From Limnomonas spitsbergensis (lineage: Eukaryota > Chlorophyta > Chlorophyceae > Chlamydomonadales): a stretch of 64,000 nucleotides of DNA. The translations under genes were made by a program, and so were the position numbers. The notes under the pieces are model-generated. The model was not told the DNA's origin. It worked only from the letters and a program-made list of their open reading frames with translations, and did not search any database. Of this stretch, positions 21,899 through 41,033 are shown piece after piece. The stretch covers positions 4,234,001 to 4,298,000 of the forward strand of contig JAYJMM010000109.1 in NCBI GenBank assembly GCA_037349105.1. The letters run 5' to 3'. The first letter of the stretch is position 1. Each line of letters starts with the position of its first letter.

Positions 21899-23686
21899 TC
21901 AATCGCAGTCATCGTCCCCACTCACCGTGCCCATATACGCCAAGCACATGGCCACGCATGCCACACCAGAGGCACCCAAATGCGAGGTTGAGTCGGGTGC
22001 CGGGCCACGCCGGGCGATCCCCTTCCAGGGCCATTCTGACATTATGTTAGGGACCGGACGGTGCTGCCAGCCAAAAAAGTACTCCTGCATGCGGGGAACC
22101 AGGGATCGCGATAATGCTCCAAAATCTCTGCCTCCCTTTCTTAAGTGGGCAAATGTCGAAAGCGACAGCTACGGGTATGACATAGTAATTTTAAAACGAG
22201 CTGCTGCATGACTGCATTGCACAAGTAAAAGACAGGGGAAAGAGAGGAACCACCAAATTTGAAAGCGGCTCAGGGTAGCTGTTCCACAGCCATTCCCCCC
22301 TTACCTTGACTGCCAATGAGGCACAGATCGCCCAAGCTGCCTTAACCGCCAGCCGCCCATGGCCCCAGTCCGTCACGTCTGACATCGCCATGGCACACGT
22401 GCCAAGCGCGGCTGCCGACACTCCACCCACAATCAGGGACTCGGGGCAGCCGTGTGCCGCATGGCCCACGACACCGCCCACAGCTAGAAGAGCTGCAAAT
22501 GCAAGCGTCCACCATCGCATTGGGTGGTCACCCCAGTCCCGCAGTGGCCAGTATGGATCATCCTCCCTCCAGGGACCACCGCCACCACCGCCACTGCCCC
22601 CACTGCCTCCACCGCCAGATCCACCGTCGCCTCCTCCTCCGCCCCCCATCCAGGAGTTGTCACTCTGGTAGCCTTCGTTGCCCTCAAGTCGAAGCATTCT
22701 ATTAAGAGGCGCCTCCTCCTACAGGAAAATTGCGTGTCACGTTCAAGAAATTAACATCCGCTCAATTATTCACATGCCCTGGCGTATCCCACATGGTGAA
22801 CACCTCTCTTCTCCTCCTCATGGGGCCTGGATTTGCGCCTAGTGTCGCTCTTGGTGCAAGTTCTGTGCTGCAGTGCTTATCTTTTGTGTGCCCCAGACCA
22901 AATCTGGAGGCGCTCGGCAGCCACCACAGGGCCAATAGGTATCCAACCCTGACTGACCTACGGCCCTGGCCTATGAAGGCCTTGCACCAAGCCCAGCCGG
23001 CCAAAGGCCGGGTTATCTTACGTGTACTTGAAGCACCCTTAATAAACACTGCTGTCCTGGTATTGGGGCTGATGTTAGGCAAGTGAAATTCAATTGCAAC
23101 CAGACATGAACCACAACCATTGCAGCAAAAAAAACGAAGCGGCCCCTCTTGGTGCCGAGGCCACCCTTAGTGCTAGGTCGTGAATTTGGCCTGTTCTACA
23201 TTGTCCACAGGATGAATGTTGGAGATATTGGTGAGCTAGCAAATCAAAGCGCACCTGCATAAGCCAGTCTGGGTCGAACCAGGCTGGCATCTCTCCTTTC
23301 TGATACCGGATCCATGCGGAGCCTCGCATGGCGTCCCACACTCTCTGACGCTCGAGCTTCTCCATGTTCTCCAGCTGACTGAATCCCGTTTTACCCATGA
23401 TATCCTCAGCCACGCTGCTGCGCTCGCTGGTGAGGTCGGGTCCGGCTTCCCCGTCCGGGCCATGGATGGAGGTCTGCCGCAGCTGCTCCCACCACTGCTG
23501 ATCGCCATCTGGACTAGACTCGGCAGATCCTGAGGCCGCAGACATCGAGATTAATCCAATTTGCCTTATTTGAGGCGCTGATGCAATGCATCCTGTTCGC
23601 GTCCCGGCAGAGAAAGCTCCCGATGCCACAGGCGTAGATGACGTGAGTCGGCTCTTTAGGCAGGTGTCAGGTCTGAGGGCGCGCAT
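21899..23686 (-). CDS. Glycine-rich membrane protein, TMEM14/FAX-like (possible plastid fatty-acid exporter)
   Basis: Three minus-strand exons keep phase 0: 23686-23255 (donor CAG|gtgcgc), 22718-22305 (acceptor ttcctgtag, donor AAG|gtaagg) and 22084-21899 (acceptor ccgcatgcag, TGA end), giving 343 residues. An upstream in-frame start (23815) would add 43. The N-terminus is basic and Ser/Ala/Thr rich, like a plastid leader. A soluble segment follows (MRGSAWIRYQKGEMPAWFDPDW), then a poly-Gly linker (about residues 165-190) and hydrophobic helices. ALLAVGGVVGHAAHG then ESLIVGGVSAAALG recalls the Tmem_14 pattern GG..G...GS..SLI.GG.SG, and the last exon supplies a final helix (LGASGVACVAMCLAYMG). 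Plant FAX proteins of this fold export fatty acids from plastids. The family call rests on this local resemblance. The gene converges tail-to-tail with accA. Confidence 0.5.
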
Positions 23687-23815
23687 CCCATGAGAATATT
23701 GATGCGTTAGCCAGCAACGCAGTGGATAGCTCCAGGCTTGACGAGCTGAAATCATTGCAAGAGGGCCTGCCTGCACAACTCGGCTTCGTAGTGACGCGAT
23801 CGCACTCCATCGCAT

Positions 23816-24500
23816 ATTTTATGATTGATTGATAGGGAAAACATTTAGGACGTGAAAATATTGATTCAGCAGTGATACATAGATGCTCGGATGCCTGTCT
23901 GTCGCCGTACATCTAACAGTGAGATAAAGCCCAAGGGGAAGAGGGGAGTGTATGCCGATGGCTTAGGTTCCTGTGCTGATGATGAGCATAAAACTCATGC
24001 ACTGAGTGAGATTGCTCTTGGATTTTACAGTTCTACTCGAGGGGGGGGCAAAAAAATACTAGATACACCCCATCCTCGTAAGTTGCAGAGCTTGACGAGA
24101 GCTTTCCATATCTGGTCTTAAATTGTTTTTGGCCCAGGGGGCTGGGAGATATGGAGGGACAAAGTGTGTGTGGGGGGGGGATGGGAGTAAAAAATAAAAT
24201 GTATTTTTTGGAAAATTCAGTACTGTATCTTTTTTTAAACTTCATATTGAGACGATAGCTACACCGCTGCATTCCTTAAGTCATTTGCTACAGATATGCA
24301 TCATAAAAATTCCAGACCCCTCCTGGCATGCAATTTTGGCATGGGGGGGTGTCATGGCTCCAGAACCACATGCACCGTTGTCCGTACACCCATATGGACT
24401 CACACGGTGTATCTGCATTGGTAATTGCTATGAATTAAGCAATGACAGCCTGCTGCGAGCAAGGTCTTAAGATTCATAGACAACCCAGTGGCCCTGAGGA
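23816..24500. other. Intergenic, no gene seen
   Basis: Contains G-runs (24171-24180) and A+T-rich sequence. No exon or RNA gene is supported. Confidence 0.45.
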
Positions 24501-24539
24501 ATCACCAAGAAGAGAAAGAGTGCAAGAGAGGAGCTGAGA

Positions 24540-25039
24540 AGCTGGCCAGGAAGAACTCGACGAAGCGGCAGCGCACAATCACATCATAATACTCCTCTTC
24601 TACTCCTGCTACTCCCTCAGCTCTAGCTCCTGCTGCTCCTGCTGCAATCGAGCATGCGGCTGTCGCTAAGCCTCTCGCTCTTGCAGCAGCTGCTAGTCCT
24701 GCTACTGAGGCTACACCCGAGAGCCCGCAGCAGCAGCTCCTATCTCCGGATGTGGCGACCCAAGCAACCCCCGATGTTGTGGTGTTGCGAGAGCTTTCCA
24801 TGGCAATTCTGGGAGACAGTGTGGGTCGTGCTGACCTTATGGTTCTGTTCAGAGCTAGCGGGTATGAGGAGCCTTCCATCTCAGCTATGTTCAACCCCGT
24901 GGATAAGCAGAATGTGCCGGTGACCTGCCAGCTGCTCTACGGCCTCCGGCAGCTCAAGCTGGATGAGAAGTTTGCCACTCAGCACCCCACTAGGGTGCCC
25001 CAGCTCCAGCGCGCCCGCCTTCTCGGTACAGCCATGTGA
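24540..25039 (+). other. Coding-like open frame of unknown origin
   Basis: A plus-strand frame open through about 24600-25039 reads an Ala/Pro/Thr-rich stretch, then DVVVLRELSMAILGDSVGRADLMVLFRASGYEEPSISAMFNPVDKQNV in segments, ending at TGA where the 570-bp repeat begins. The second half looks like real protein (regular hydrophobic spacing), but no family is recognised. It may be an exon truncated by the repeat insertion or part of the same element. Confidence 0.3.
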
Positions 25040-25620
25040 AGTTTGTGAAGTTTTTACAGTCCAACGGGGCATCACATTTGATGCATGGGACTTGTGCCCG
25101 TAAACCGGTACAGGCACTAAATACGCTAGGACAGCGAGCGAAAACCAGTGACCCCCCTGGGCAAGCAACCAACACACAACCACTGAGCAGTAGCGTGGGA
25201 ATGAACCCCATAGTGCAGAAGATTAGCCCCAGCCATAGAACATTACGTGGGTGCAAAAGAGTTCGGTTGGACGCCTCCTAGGGAAGTTAAGAAGGAAAGA
25301 AGAAGATCTAAGTGAAATTGTATAAGTATGTGTAAAAACTGTGTGATGCGTGAGCGACACTTCAATGAGATCAAGTGTTTAAAAAAAATGTGAACTGGGT
25401 GAAGCACTATGTGTTGCGTAACTTAAGTGAGTAAAGTTTTTAAAAAGTGTGAACTGAGTTGTATAAATCATTGAGATGAGTACCGGGTGTGAAACTTCTG
25501 TTAGTGAGCGATTTCAATGTTGCATAAGCAATCTATAAACAATGATACAAACATATGGAGACCAGAGAAAGGAATTCTGCTAATCAAGGGGACAGTCTTC
25601 CCATCAAGGACTGTTATTCA
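25036..25620 (+). mobile_element. 570-bp dispersed element, copy 1
   Basis: From tgaagtttgtgaagttttta through catcaaggactgttattca, this segment matches the reverse complement of 30735-31312 along its whole length at clearly high identity. Shared words include cggttggacgcctcctaggg, aactgtgtgatgcgtgag and catatggagaccagaga. It starts with TG and ends near CA, as a solo LTR would, but no target duplication was confirmed. Confidence 0.75.
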
Positions 25621-25641
25621 AATCTCCCGCAAATCTCCCCG

Positions 25642-25947
25642 TTAACCTGACAAATGAGAGCAAACCTCATGCGGCCACCTCCACCCCATCGACAAAGAGC
25701 CGAGCGCGAGTGTGAAAAACGCCCTGGACTTCATCTCCTTAGCCAACTGGAACTTGGGCCAGAGCTCATGCCGTGCCGACAGCTCTGCAGGGGACATATC
25801 ATCCCAGATGGTGACACCCTTGCCTGCCAACTGAATCCTCATGTACACTATGCTCTCGGCCTTGCTGCGATTGTCCACGCGGAACTTGATCTTACGCAAT
25901 AACTTGACTTTCTTTTTTACCTCCCCCTCGGTTCTACTAGCATTCAT
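25642..25947 (-). pseudogene. LINE-like reverse-transcriptase-associated fragment
   Basis: The minus-strand frame reads KIKFRVDNRSKAESIVYMR then GKGVTIWDDMSPAELSARHELWPKFQLAKEM. It resembles the region of LINE ORFs where a helical segment with the pattern I.DDLS..e...R..L.p....Ak precedes the endonuclease/RT region. Only about 100 residues remain. Confidence 0.4.
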
Positions 25948-26579
25948 GACGCAGACATGTCTTCAGTCTGATTGGTACGGCTGTCCTTAGTCGGAAAAGA
26001 ATAAGATCATGAGACTTGTAATGTAAGACTGGTCAGCAAATACCATCGCAGGATTTTGGCCAAAGCCCGTCAGTAGAACTAGGTCCTGTCACAGGCTCAA
26101 AGCATGCGCAAGTTTAAAACCCCACACAGTTTACCGGTACCGGTGATCGAGCCGGTGATGACAAACCATTTTTTGAGGAATTTTGTGTGGCCCTGTTTCG
26201 AAAGATAGCATCAACGGTTATGGATCGAAATCGCATTTCAGCACGGCTACACAAAAACTCCAGTGAGGGTATATCAGTGAAGAGCCAACTGATGACTGAA
26301 TTGTTTCCTCTCGTCTGGTGAGGCAATTTAATCCTGCGGCCATCCTTCCCGGAGGACTGGTCTGGATCTGCCTACCAGATCTGCTGTTATTCTGACAGCC
26401 TCTTCCCCTGTGCAGCGGTGCTGTAAATTGATAAGTCTCAAATGCAGACAACCCTAAACTGACTGACAAGTCCTAAAACATATTGTGGGGTTTTGGCCGA
26501 GATTTTATTCAGTTCAATTCATGTTCATCTCAAGTTCTCAACCAGGGCACAACCAAAGCACTGCTAGATTGCTGGCCTG
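25948..26579. other. 3' flank of the second PCNA gene
   Basis: No gene is seen. One TACCGGTA word lies at 26132-26139. Confidence 0.45.
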
Positions 26580-32064
<5,485 letters not shown>

Positions 32065-32867
32065 CTAGCATGCATGGCTCCCAAGCATATGGTCATGCCA
32101 CTTGACGTGCAAGTAGCTATGTCTCAACTCTGAAATTGTGTTTTTTCCAGTACCGGTACGAACTATTCCCACTCAGTCACCTGCACCAGCTTGGCCTCGA
32201 ACATGCTTGTGGCCGCGCAGCTGAATCCACCCAAAACGCAGTCTGTCGTGTGATCACCCGTGTGGGCAAAAGCAAACGAGTGTTTAAAATAATGCCGAAG
32301 TGCAGTTCTTACCCAATCGAATGTGTTTTAATCAGGCGTGCTTCGCCAATTGCAACTTTCCTATACCTCTAGACTGGCTTTATTGTCGTGGGAGCAAGAT
32401 ACCTTGGAGTAGAAACTGCCTCTGGACAGCCGAGTCCATTTTCGGAGCCAGGGTCATATGCATGGGCTGGTGAGACCTGGCTAGTAGGAATGCCGTAAAT
32501 TCAGCAGATATACCAGGTCCCCCAGTAACAACGTCTGAGCAGCCACAAGTTGAGTGTCAGTCATGAACATACGAGTCTGACTCAGCATGAGGGGCCCAAC
32601 TGCATGGTTGGAGACTGTCTTGAATGTGCATCACACGGCATTCTCAGTCATTAAACAGTAATCGTGCCCTGCTTGTGCTTGTGTGTGGCCTCGAGGACCA
32701 ACGAACAAACTACATAATGATGATCATGAAATAAACAAATGAAAAAATCTAGTAAACCAAAACTTGGGACCAAACTATTAACTAACATCTGCCTGTGCCA
32801 ACTAATCAAATCATGCGCGGTAGATGTAAGAAGCCAGCCTTGAGGTATGTTGGTGCAAGAGCCAGCC
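32065..32867. other. Spacer between the tandem PCNA genes
   Basis: Holds the 3' flank of the first PCNA and the presumed promoter of the second. One TACCGGTA lies at 32151-32158. No gene is seen. Confidence 0.45.
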
Positions 32868-35104
<2,237 letters not shown>

Positions 35105-38100
35105 TCATATGGAATCAGATGGGCAAGGGTCTTGTGACAGCAGCTCCCTGGCCAAGGCAAAGGCCATGTCGATGGCTTGAGCCCTCAAGCTAACTAGGGA
35201 GGGAGGCTCCAATAGGCTGCCCCAGTTGTAGTTGTGTGTGTCAGTACAATGCGAAGCATTGGGGTAGACCTGGATTCGAATCTTGGGCAGATCCGGTTGA
35301 GGGGTTGTAATGCTACCTGTGAGCAGACACACCGTAAACAGGAATTTGGTTGCCGACAGTCCTTCCGAAAAAAACGAAGCAGTCAGGATCTTCAAAACTC
35401 ATAGATCAAGGTTAAGTCATCATAACCACAGGCTCGGCTGCCAAGACAAAAACAATAAACCCGGGTCAAGTTTATTGCTGGCAGTGCCCACAGTGCGGGT
35501 AAAGTTTCCTGCTAATAGTGTTCGACCGGGACACACGCTGCAGCACTCACCTCCAGCCCACTCATCCAGTGCTCCATTGGTAAACACCACACCGCCCACT
35601 TTCCTTAGCTTGCTGCGGAGCGCTTTTGGCTTCAAGGCCACAGGAATGAGCAAGGCAGGGAAGTGACGCCCAAACGCTTTCCTGCACTCTCTCCTCACAT
35701 TTCCGGTCCGCACCCTAGCCCTGATGAATGCCGTGCCCGTCAAGCCTGAGCTGGCCATCTCCGAAGATACCGGGAATCCCTGGCTGCAGCACTGGTAGTC
35801 ATAGGTCCCCAAGCTTGCATAGATAGCCATGTCTGAAAGAGAGGCTGGTTCAATGCAGGGGTAGCCAGCAGCATCCACACTTCCTACAGCCACAGCAGAT
35901 GCCAGGCCGAGGGCCCGCAGCTCAGGCACGCCTTTTGCCAAGCTCGCTGACAGTTTGCCACAGGTGTCTCGAAGCGCATATGGGATGCCAGGCTGGCCCT
36001 GAAGCTGTACGGCTCCTACCCAGGCGTCATATACTCTCATGCCCCATTTAAAGACCTGGCTGGTGCTGTTCAGGTCAGTGATATTGGCACCCGAGCAGAG
36101 CCTGCAAGAAGGCACACGGATTTGGTGAGATGACGGAAAACGTGCAGGGATGTGAGGTCCGCCTGGGATACGGGGTTACGGCATGTGCTGTGGTCTGAAG
36201 ATAAATCCTGTCAGACCCGTCAGATGTAAGGGAGACAGCAGGTACTGCATGAGCCGCCCAATCCAGACACGCAGGAAGCTAAGTAACATGTTTACGCGCT
36301 CCTCGGGTCTCGTCAAATATGAACTGCTTACATGAGCAAGTTGCACCATTGAGTAAGGCTCCACCAACTGTCCTAACGTTTTCAACAAGATGGCCTCACT
36401 TAAACATTTCTGTGACCACACTTGTCGTGTACCACTGACCCAATCTCGGTGGCTATCTGAACTCGGCCAGATTCTGAGATGCTCAATCGTTGGAGGCGGT
36501 CGAGTGCGCCGCGGACCTGGGACACGCAAGCTCCAGATCCCGACATTATGGTCATGGCCTTGGACACTTGGGTGTGCAGAGCTTCTAGAGGCGGGCAATC
36601 AAAACGGGCAAGCATGCTTAAAAGCTCAGTGCTTTCGGCCAAAAGCGTGAAGGACTGCAATATCAATGCATGCATTCATCTTGCCCCCCCCCTGCCCGAG
36701 AAGATGGGGTGCGGAACTCCAGACTGTCTAGAGCCTCGCTACTTCCCTCCCTGCTCCCATGCACCTTCAGCTGCAGCCCCTGCCCTAGCATGAGCTGTAC
36801 AAGACATTGGCGCTACCGGAGCATGACTTGGAAAGAGCTCTGCACCTGATGTTTTCCTCCAGCTGCTCGACCCCACCATCCACCAAATAGGAGCGCTGGC
36901 CGCTACAGCAGCTTGGAATGCCCAGGGGCTCTGAAGACGGTGGTACGCTGACAGCACACCTCCGTAGCTGCAACCATCAGGCATGAAGGCAGTGAGCTGA
37001 ATGCAGTTTAGAGGGGGGTATCAAGCCCTGCAAACTGCTTGCACGGCTGTAAGGAGTACGCCCCATCAGCTGAGGTTGCACAACAAAAAAGACAAACATG
37101 ATTTCTGGCCACTACGCGAGGCTCTGATACAGCATTGGCTTCATGACGACAAATATGCACCGTGGATCAAAACGGCGGACAGATGCCTTTCCTGGAACAG
37201 ACATCCTGACGAGCTTGTGCTTTGGCTACAGCTTACAAATATTCGGGTTCCGACAGGCCCATGCCTGGTAATATTGATTCTGGCAACGTGGCAAGTTCTT
37301 CACACCAAATAGACAGAAAGAAAGGAATCTGCTCCTGAGATACTGCAACTCACCTGCCACCAACAACTACTGCTGGAACTGTTTCAGGCACAGAGTATTG
37401 AGAGCGGACATACGCTAGCACTGCCTCGCTGTCCGCTAGCACTTGCTCCACCGCCAGCCACTGGTACTGCCAGGGCTCTAGAACGGCATCCGGGGATGAC
37501 TGAAAAGGAACGCTGGTCCCATAATATCGGTGCTGCAGTCGGCACATGCACAGGCACCTAGTCAGGGATGCAGCAGGCACATGCACAGGCAATTAGTCAG
37601 GGATGCTGCAAGCACATGCACAGGCACCTAGTCAGGGATGCAGCAGGCACATGCACAGGCACCTAGTCAGGGATGCTGCAGGCACATGCACATGCACCTA
37701 GTCAGGGATGCAGCAGGCACATGCACAGGCACCTAGTCAGGGATGCTGCAGGCACATGCACATGCACCTAGTCAGGGATGCAGCAGGCACATGCACAGGC
37801 ACCTAGTCAGGGATGCAGCAGGCACATGCACAGGCACCTAGTCAGGGATGCTGCAGGCACATGCACATGCACCTAGTTAGGGATGCTGCAGGCACATGCA
37901 CAGGCACCTAGTCAGGGATGCAGCAGGCACATGCACAGGCACCTAGTTAGGGATGCTGCAGGCACATGCACATGCACCTAGTCAGGGATGCAGCAGGCAC
38001 ATGCACAGGCACCTAGTCAGGGATGCTGCAGGCACATGCACATGCACCTAGTCAGGGATGCAGCAGGCACAGGCACAGGCACCTAGTCAGGGATGCTGCA

Positions 38101-39685
38101 GGCACATGCACAGGCACCTAGTCAGGGATGCTGCAGGCACATGCACATGCACCTAGTCAGGGATGCAGCAGGCACAGGCACAGGCACCTAGTCAGGGATG
38201 CTGCAGGCACATGCACAGGCACCTAGTCAGGGATGCTGCAGGCACATGCACATGCACCTAGTCAGGGATGCAGCAGGCACATGCACAGGCAACTAGTCAG
38301 GGATGCTGCAGGCACATGCACATGCACCTAGTCAGGGATGCAGCAGGCACAGGCACAGGCACCTAGTCAGGGATGCTGCAGGCACAGGCACAGGCACCTA
38401 GTCAGGGATGCAGCAGGCACATGCACAGGCACCTAGTTAGGGATGCAGCAGGCACATGCACAGGCAACTAGTCAGGGATGCTGCAGGCACAGGCACATGC
38501 ACCTAGTCAGGGATGTTGCAGGCACATGTACAGGCACCTAGTCAGGGATGCAGCAGGCACATGCACAGGCACCTAGTTAGGGATGCAGCAGGCACATGCA
38601 CTTGCACCTAGTCAGGGATGCAGCAGGCACATGCACAGGCACCTAGTCAGGGATGCTGCAGGCACAGGCACATGCACCTAGTCAGGGATGTTGCAGGCAC
38701 AGGCACAGGCACCTAGTCAGGGATGCTGCAAGCACATGCACAGGCACCTAGTCAGGGATGTTGCAGGCACAGGCACATGCACCTAGTCAGGGATGCAGCT
38801 ACGAGCAGCTGCTTTTAGTGGTTTGCTGATAGATGCATGTGAAAGCGGAGTCAGGTGATCACTTGCATCTATCGCCATGTGATGCAAAGTGTAGGAGGCT
38901 TGATGAGCTAATCAAAGTGATAATATCACACATTCCTGTGGGACCTGGCTCCTCTTCAGCAAACTATCGAGCATCTTGTAAGTGGTGAGAAGGGAGGAAG
39001 GAACCCGCTGGCCTAGTAAGCGCGCATGGTGCACACCTCAATTTCTATCACGAGCGCATTCAGACGGCGAGCATTCTCAAATACGATAGGCTGCGCTGGT
39101 GTGTCGAGGGGTCCTTCATTGCCCAGGAAGAATATCAGGGCGGCTTCCTCCTGCTCTGCAACGCTGGCAGGCCATGCTGCATCGCAAATAATGTACCTGA
39201 TCGGGCATCAGTGCATGAGACCCAGGGCATGAGAGCAGCCATGTATAATGTATTCCTTCACAGGTTCAGGAAGTCACCAGGATTTCCCAAGGCTAATAAA
39301 GCTCTCCTGCAATACGATCTGGTAAGCATGGGATGAGCTGGCAAGCCATCGCACCATGTTGATGTCAGGATGATACAGAGGCTTCCTATGCTATTCGGCA
39401 ACCTCAGCATGCATGCAGCACTCTCACACGTGCAGACACTTACAGCTGCTGGAAGGTCCTATCATCCTCAGCATCAAAGTGGTTCAGCTTCTGATCAAAT
39501 TTGTGGTTGATGCAGTTGAACTCTTGGGATGGAGTGTCTTGAGAGCCCGGCAGATTATCTAGGCGCACCCTGTCTTCACTCTTTATACGTATATCGGAAA
39601 TTCCTAACGCAAAGGAACGACCTATCAGACTCGTGGACGCAACAACCATGCTTAAAGTCACGAAGAGGATGTCACGAAACCTCAT
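35105..39685 (-). CDS. Secreted serine carboxypeptidase, family S28 (prolylcarboxypeptidase-like)
   Basis: Minus-strand exons are 39685-39444, 39196-39037, 37532-37354, 36967-36846, 36584 to about 36440, one or more unresolved exons near 36390-36300, 36101-35551 and 35316-35105. The N-terminus MRFRDILFVTLSMVVASTS is a signal peptide. FDQKLNHFDAEDDRTFQQ is the family's opening, followed by FFLGNEGP and LVIEIEHRYYGTSVPF. The catalytic serine sits in GGSYGG, created exactly by joining the exons ending at 37354 and starting at 36967. The aspartate is in NGALDEWAGG (35.56 kb), and the histidine in ASHCTD in the last exon. S28 enzymes cleave after proline near peptide ends in lysosome-like compartments or outside the cell. 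The triad is complete, so activity is plausible. The middle exons are uncertain because two reading choices compete. Confidence 0.85.
37545..38797. repeat. 35-bp minisatellite, about 36 copies, in S28 intron 2
   Basis: The unit ggcacatgcacaggcaccta followed by gtcagggatgcagca is 35 bp and continues without interruption for about 1.25 kb. Two unit types (ending cagca with caggcacc, and ending ctgca with catgcacc) tend to alternate, giving a 70-bp higher-order period in parts. It fills most of the intron between exons 39037 and 37532 and ends about 12 bp from the acceptor side. Confidence 0.95.
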
Positions 39686-40106
39686 GACGATGCTTCTCGG
39701 CCGATAATGAGTCAGCAGGACATCGCTCATTTGCTCCTTAAGCTTGTACGTCAGGTAGTCGGGAATGGATGGCCACAGTAACGACGTGGCTGCAGCGTGT
39801 CGACCGACGAACTGATGATTAAACCACCGGGTCTGACCACCTCTGTGTGGCACACCCCTAAGCACAGCCCTCCGCTGCATCACAAGGTTGAAACAACCCT
39901 AGAGGTGAGAGGTGGTCCCCACCCACGGGTATCCCTGGCCCTGGGGGGGTGTTAAACCCCAAACCAAACCCTACGGTCTCAACTCATCTCGCTGGTCTCT
40001 ACGCGTGGTCTTTAGGTCCCACCACGCACGGGATATGACGATTGACGACGCTTGACTTATTCTCTTGGTTGACTCCTCTAGTACGACTGTTTGTGAGCAC
40101 ATTTAC
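39686..40106. other. Upstream flank of the S28 gene
   Basis: The minus-strand frame is open above the chosen start up to 39883. No splice-supported exon is seen. Confidence 0.4.
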
Positions 40107-40643
40107 AGCCTGTTTCTGATTGACTGCGGAACTCCTCCGCAGGCCCTGTCGTACAGAAACGGGGTCTGTGGAACTGCTCCACAGACCTTAAGAAGACCCA
40201 CGTGCGGCCTTTTTTCCGAGGACCCCCCCCCCTCCTCGGAACTTCCACAGTCTGCGGAACATTTTAGGCCTTCGAATTGACATTAATTATATATAAGAAC
40301 CCCTATATTCTTCTGTCCATGGACCTATCGGGCAGTGGCCGTGGCGGCGACCCTGGACAAAGGCCGCGTCAGGCATCCTTCTACGAACCTTCGAGGATAA
40401 GACCGAGGGTATCGACAGCCATTGGAGGCATATTGTTATTAGGAAGAGATGTGGTCGAAACGTTGTGAAGAGAAAGAGAAATGAAGGGATAATGTGCACA
40501 CAATCGGCAATACCACAGTACGCCCTGAACCCTGCACGGTCTCGTTCCGCAGGGTCCAATCAGAAACGACCTCTGCGGAACTCTTCCGCAGGCCATTAGA
40601 CCGTCGTACATTTTTTTTCTCCGCAGTCAATCAGAAACAGGCT
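40107..40643. mobile_element. Fold-back/MITE-like element with 23-bp perfect inverted ends
   Basis: Position 40107-40129 (agcctgtttctgattgactg plus cgg) is exactly the reverse complement of 40621-40643. Inside lie several small hairpins of one design: tgcggaactcctccgca at 40126, tctgtggaactgctccacag at 40165, and ctgcggaactcttccgcag at 40572. No transposase frame is present. A target duplication was not established. Confidence 0.7.
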
Positions 40644-41033
40644 GTTAGACTGCATTCCATGCTCCACGCGTCAGATACATCTTGCCTCTCCTCTTCCTTC
40701 CAGCTCCTGTCCCCTCTACTCTCTCCTACTTTGTTCCTGCAACTGCCTGCGAACCCAGCTGCCTGGTCTCGGCACTCGCTCGATAGTAAAAAGTTAAATG
40801 CACGGACCTCGGCAAAATGCAGGTACCGGTGGTTAAAAAAATGAAAGCCGAATGGTTTGCAGTTTGGCTCTTTGCTTGATAGTTATAATCGAAGTGAAGC
40901 ATGTATCTCCATGAGTCCCACAATGGGCAACAGGGCCCCTGATACGCATCACCTTGGCTTGCATGACTGCTTCAGTGCCCACTGCCCCCCAAGAACCAAT
41001 CGCATTCCTACCATGTTTTGATACCTGTGATAC
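40644..41033. other. Intergenic, no gene seen
   Basis: An acceptor-like tgatacatgcag precedes the next ORF, so an upstream exon of that gene may exist here. None was identified. Confidence 0.4.

Noticed and set aside
22306..22754. Plus-strand Pro/His-rich frames
   Set aside because: They are shadows of the poly-Gly exon of the TMEM14/FAX-like gene on the minus strand.
36785..36984. GCSYGG read directly from the frame at 36.97 kb as the peptidase nucleophile motif
   Set aside because: The first Gly-Cys is intron sequence. Joining exon 37354 to 36967 gives the proper GGSYGG.
37545..38797. CRISPR-like appearance of regularly spaced repeats
   Set aside because: The 35-bp units abut directly with no unique spacers. 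It is a minisatellite in a eukaryotic intron.
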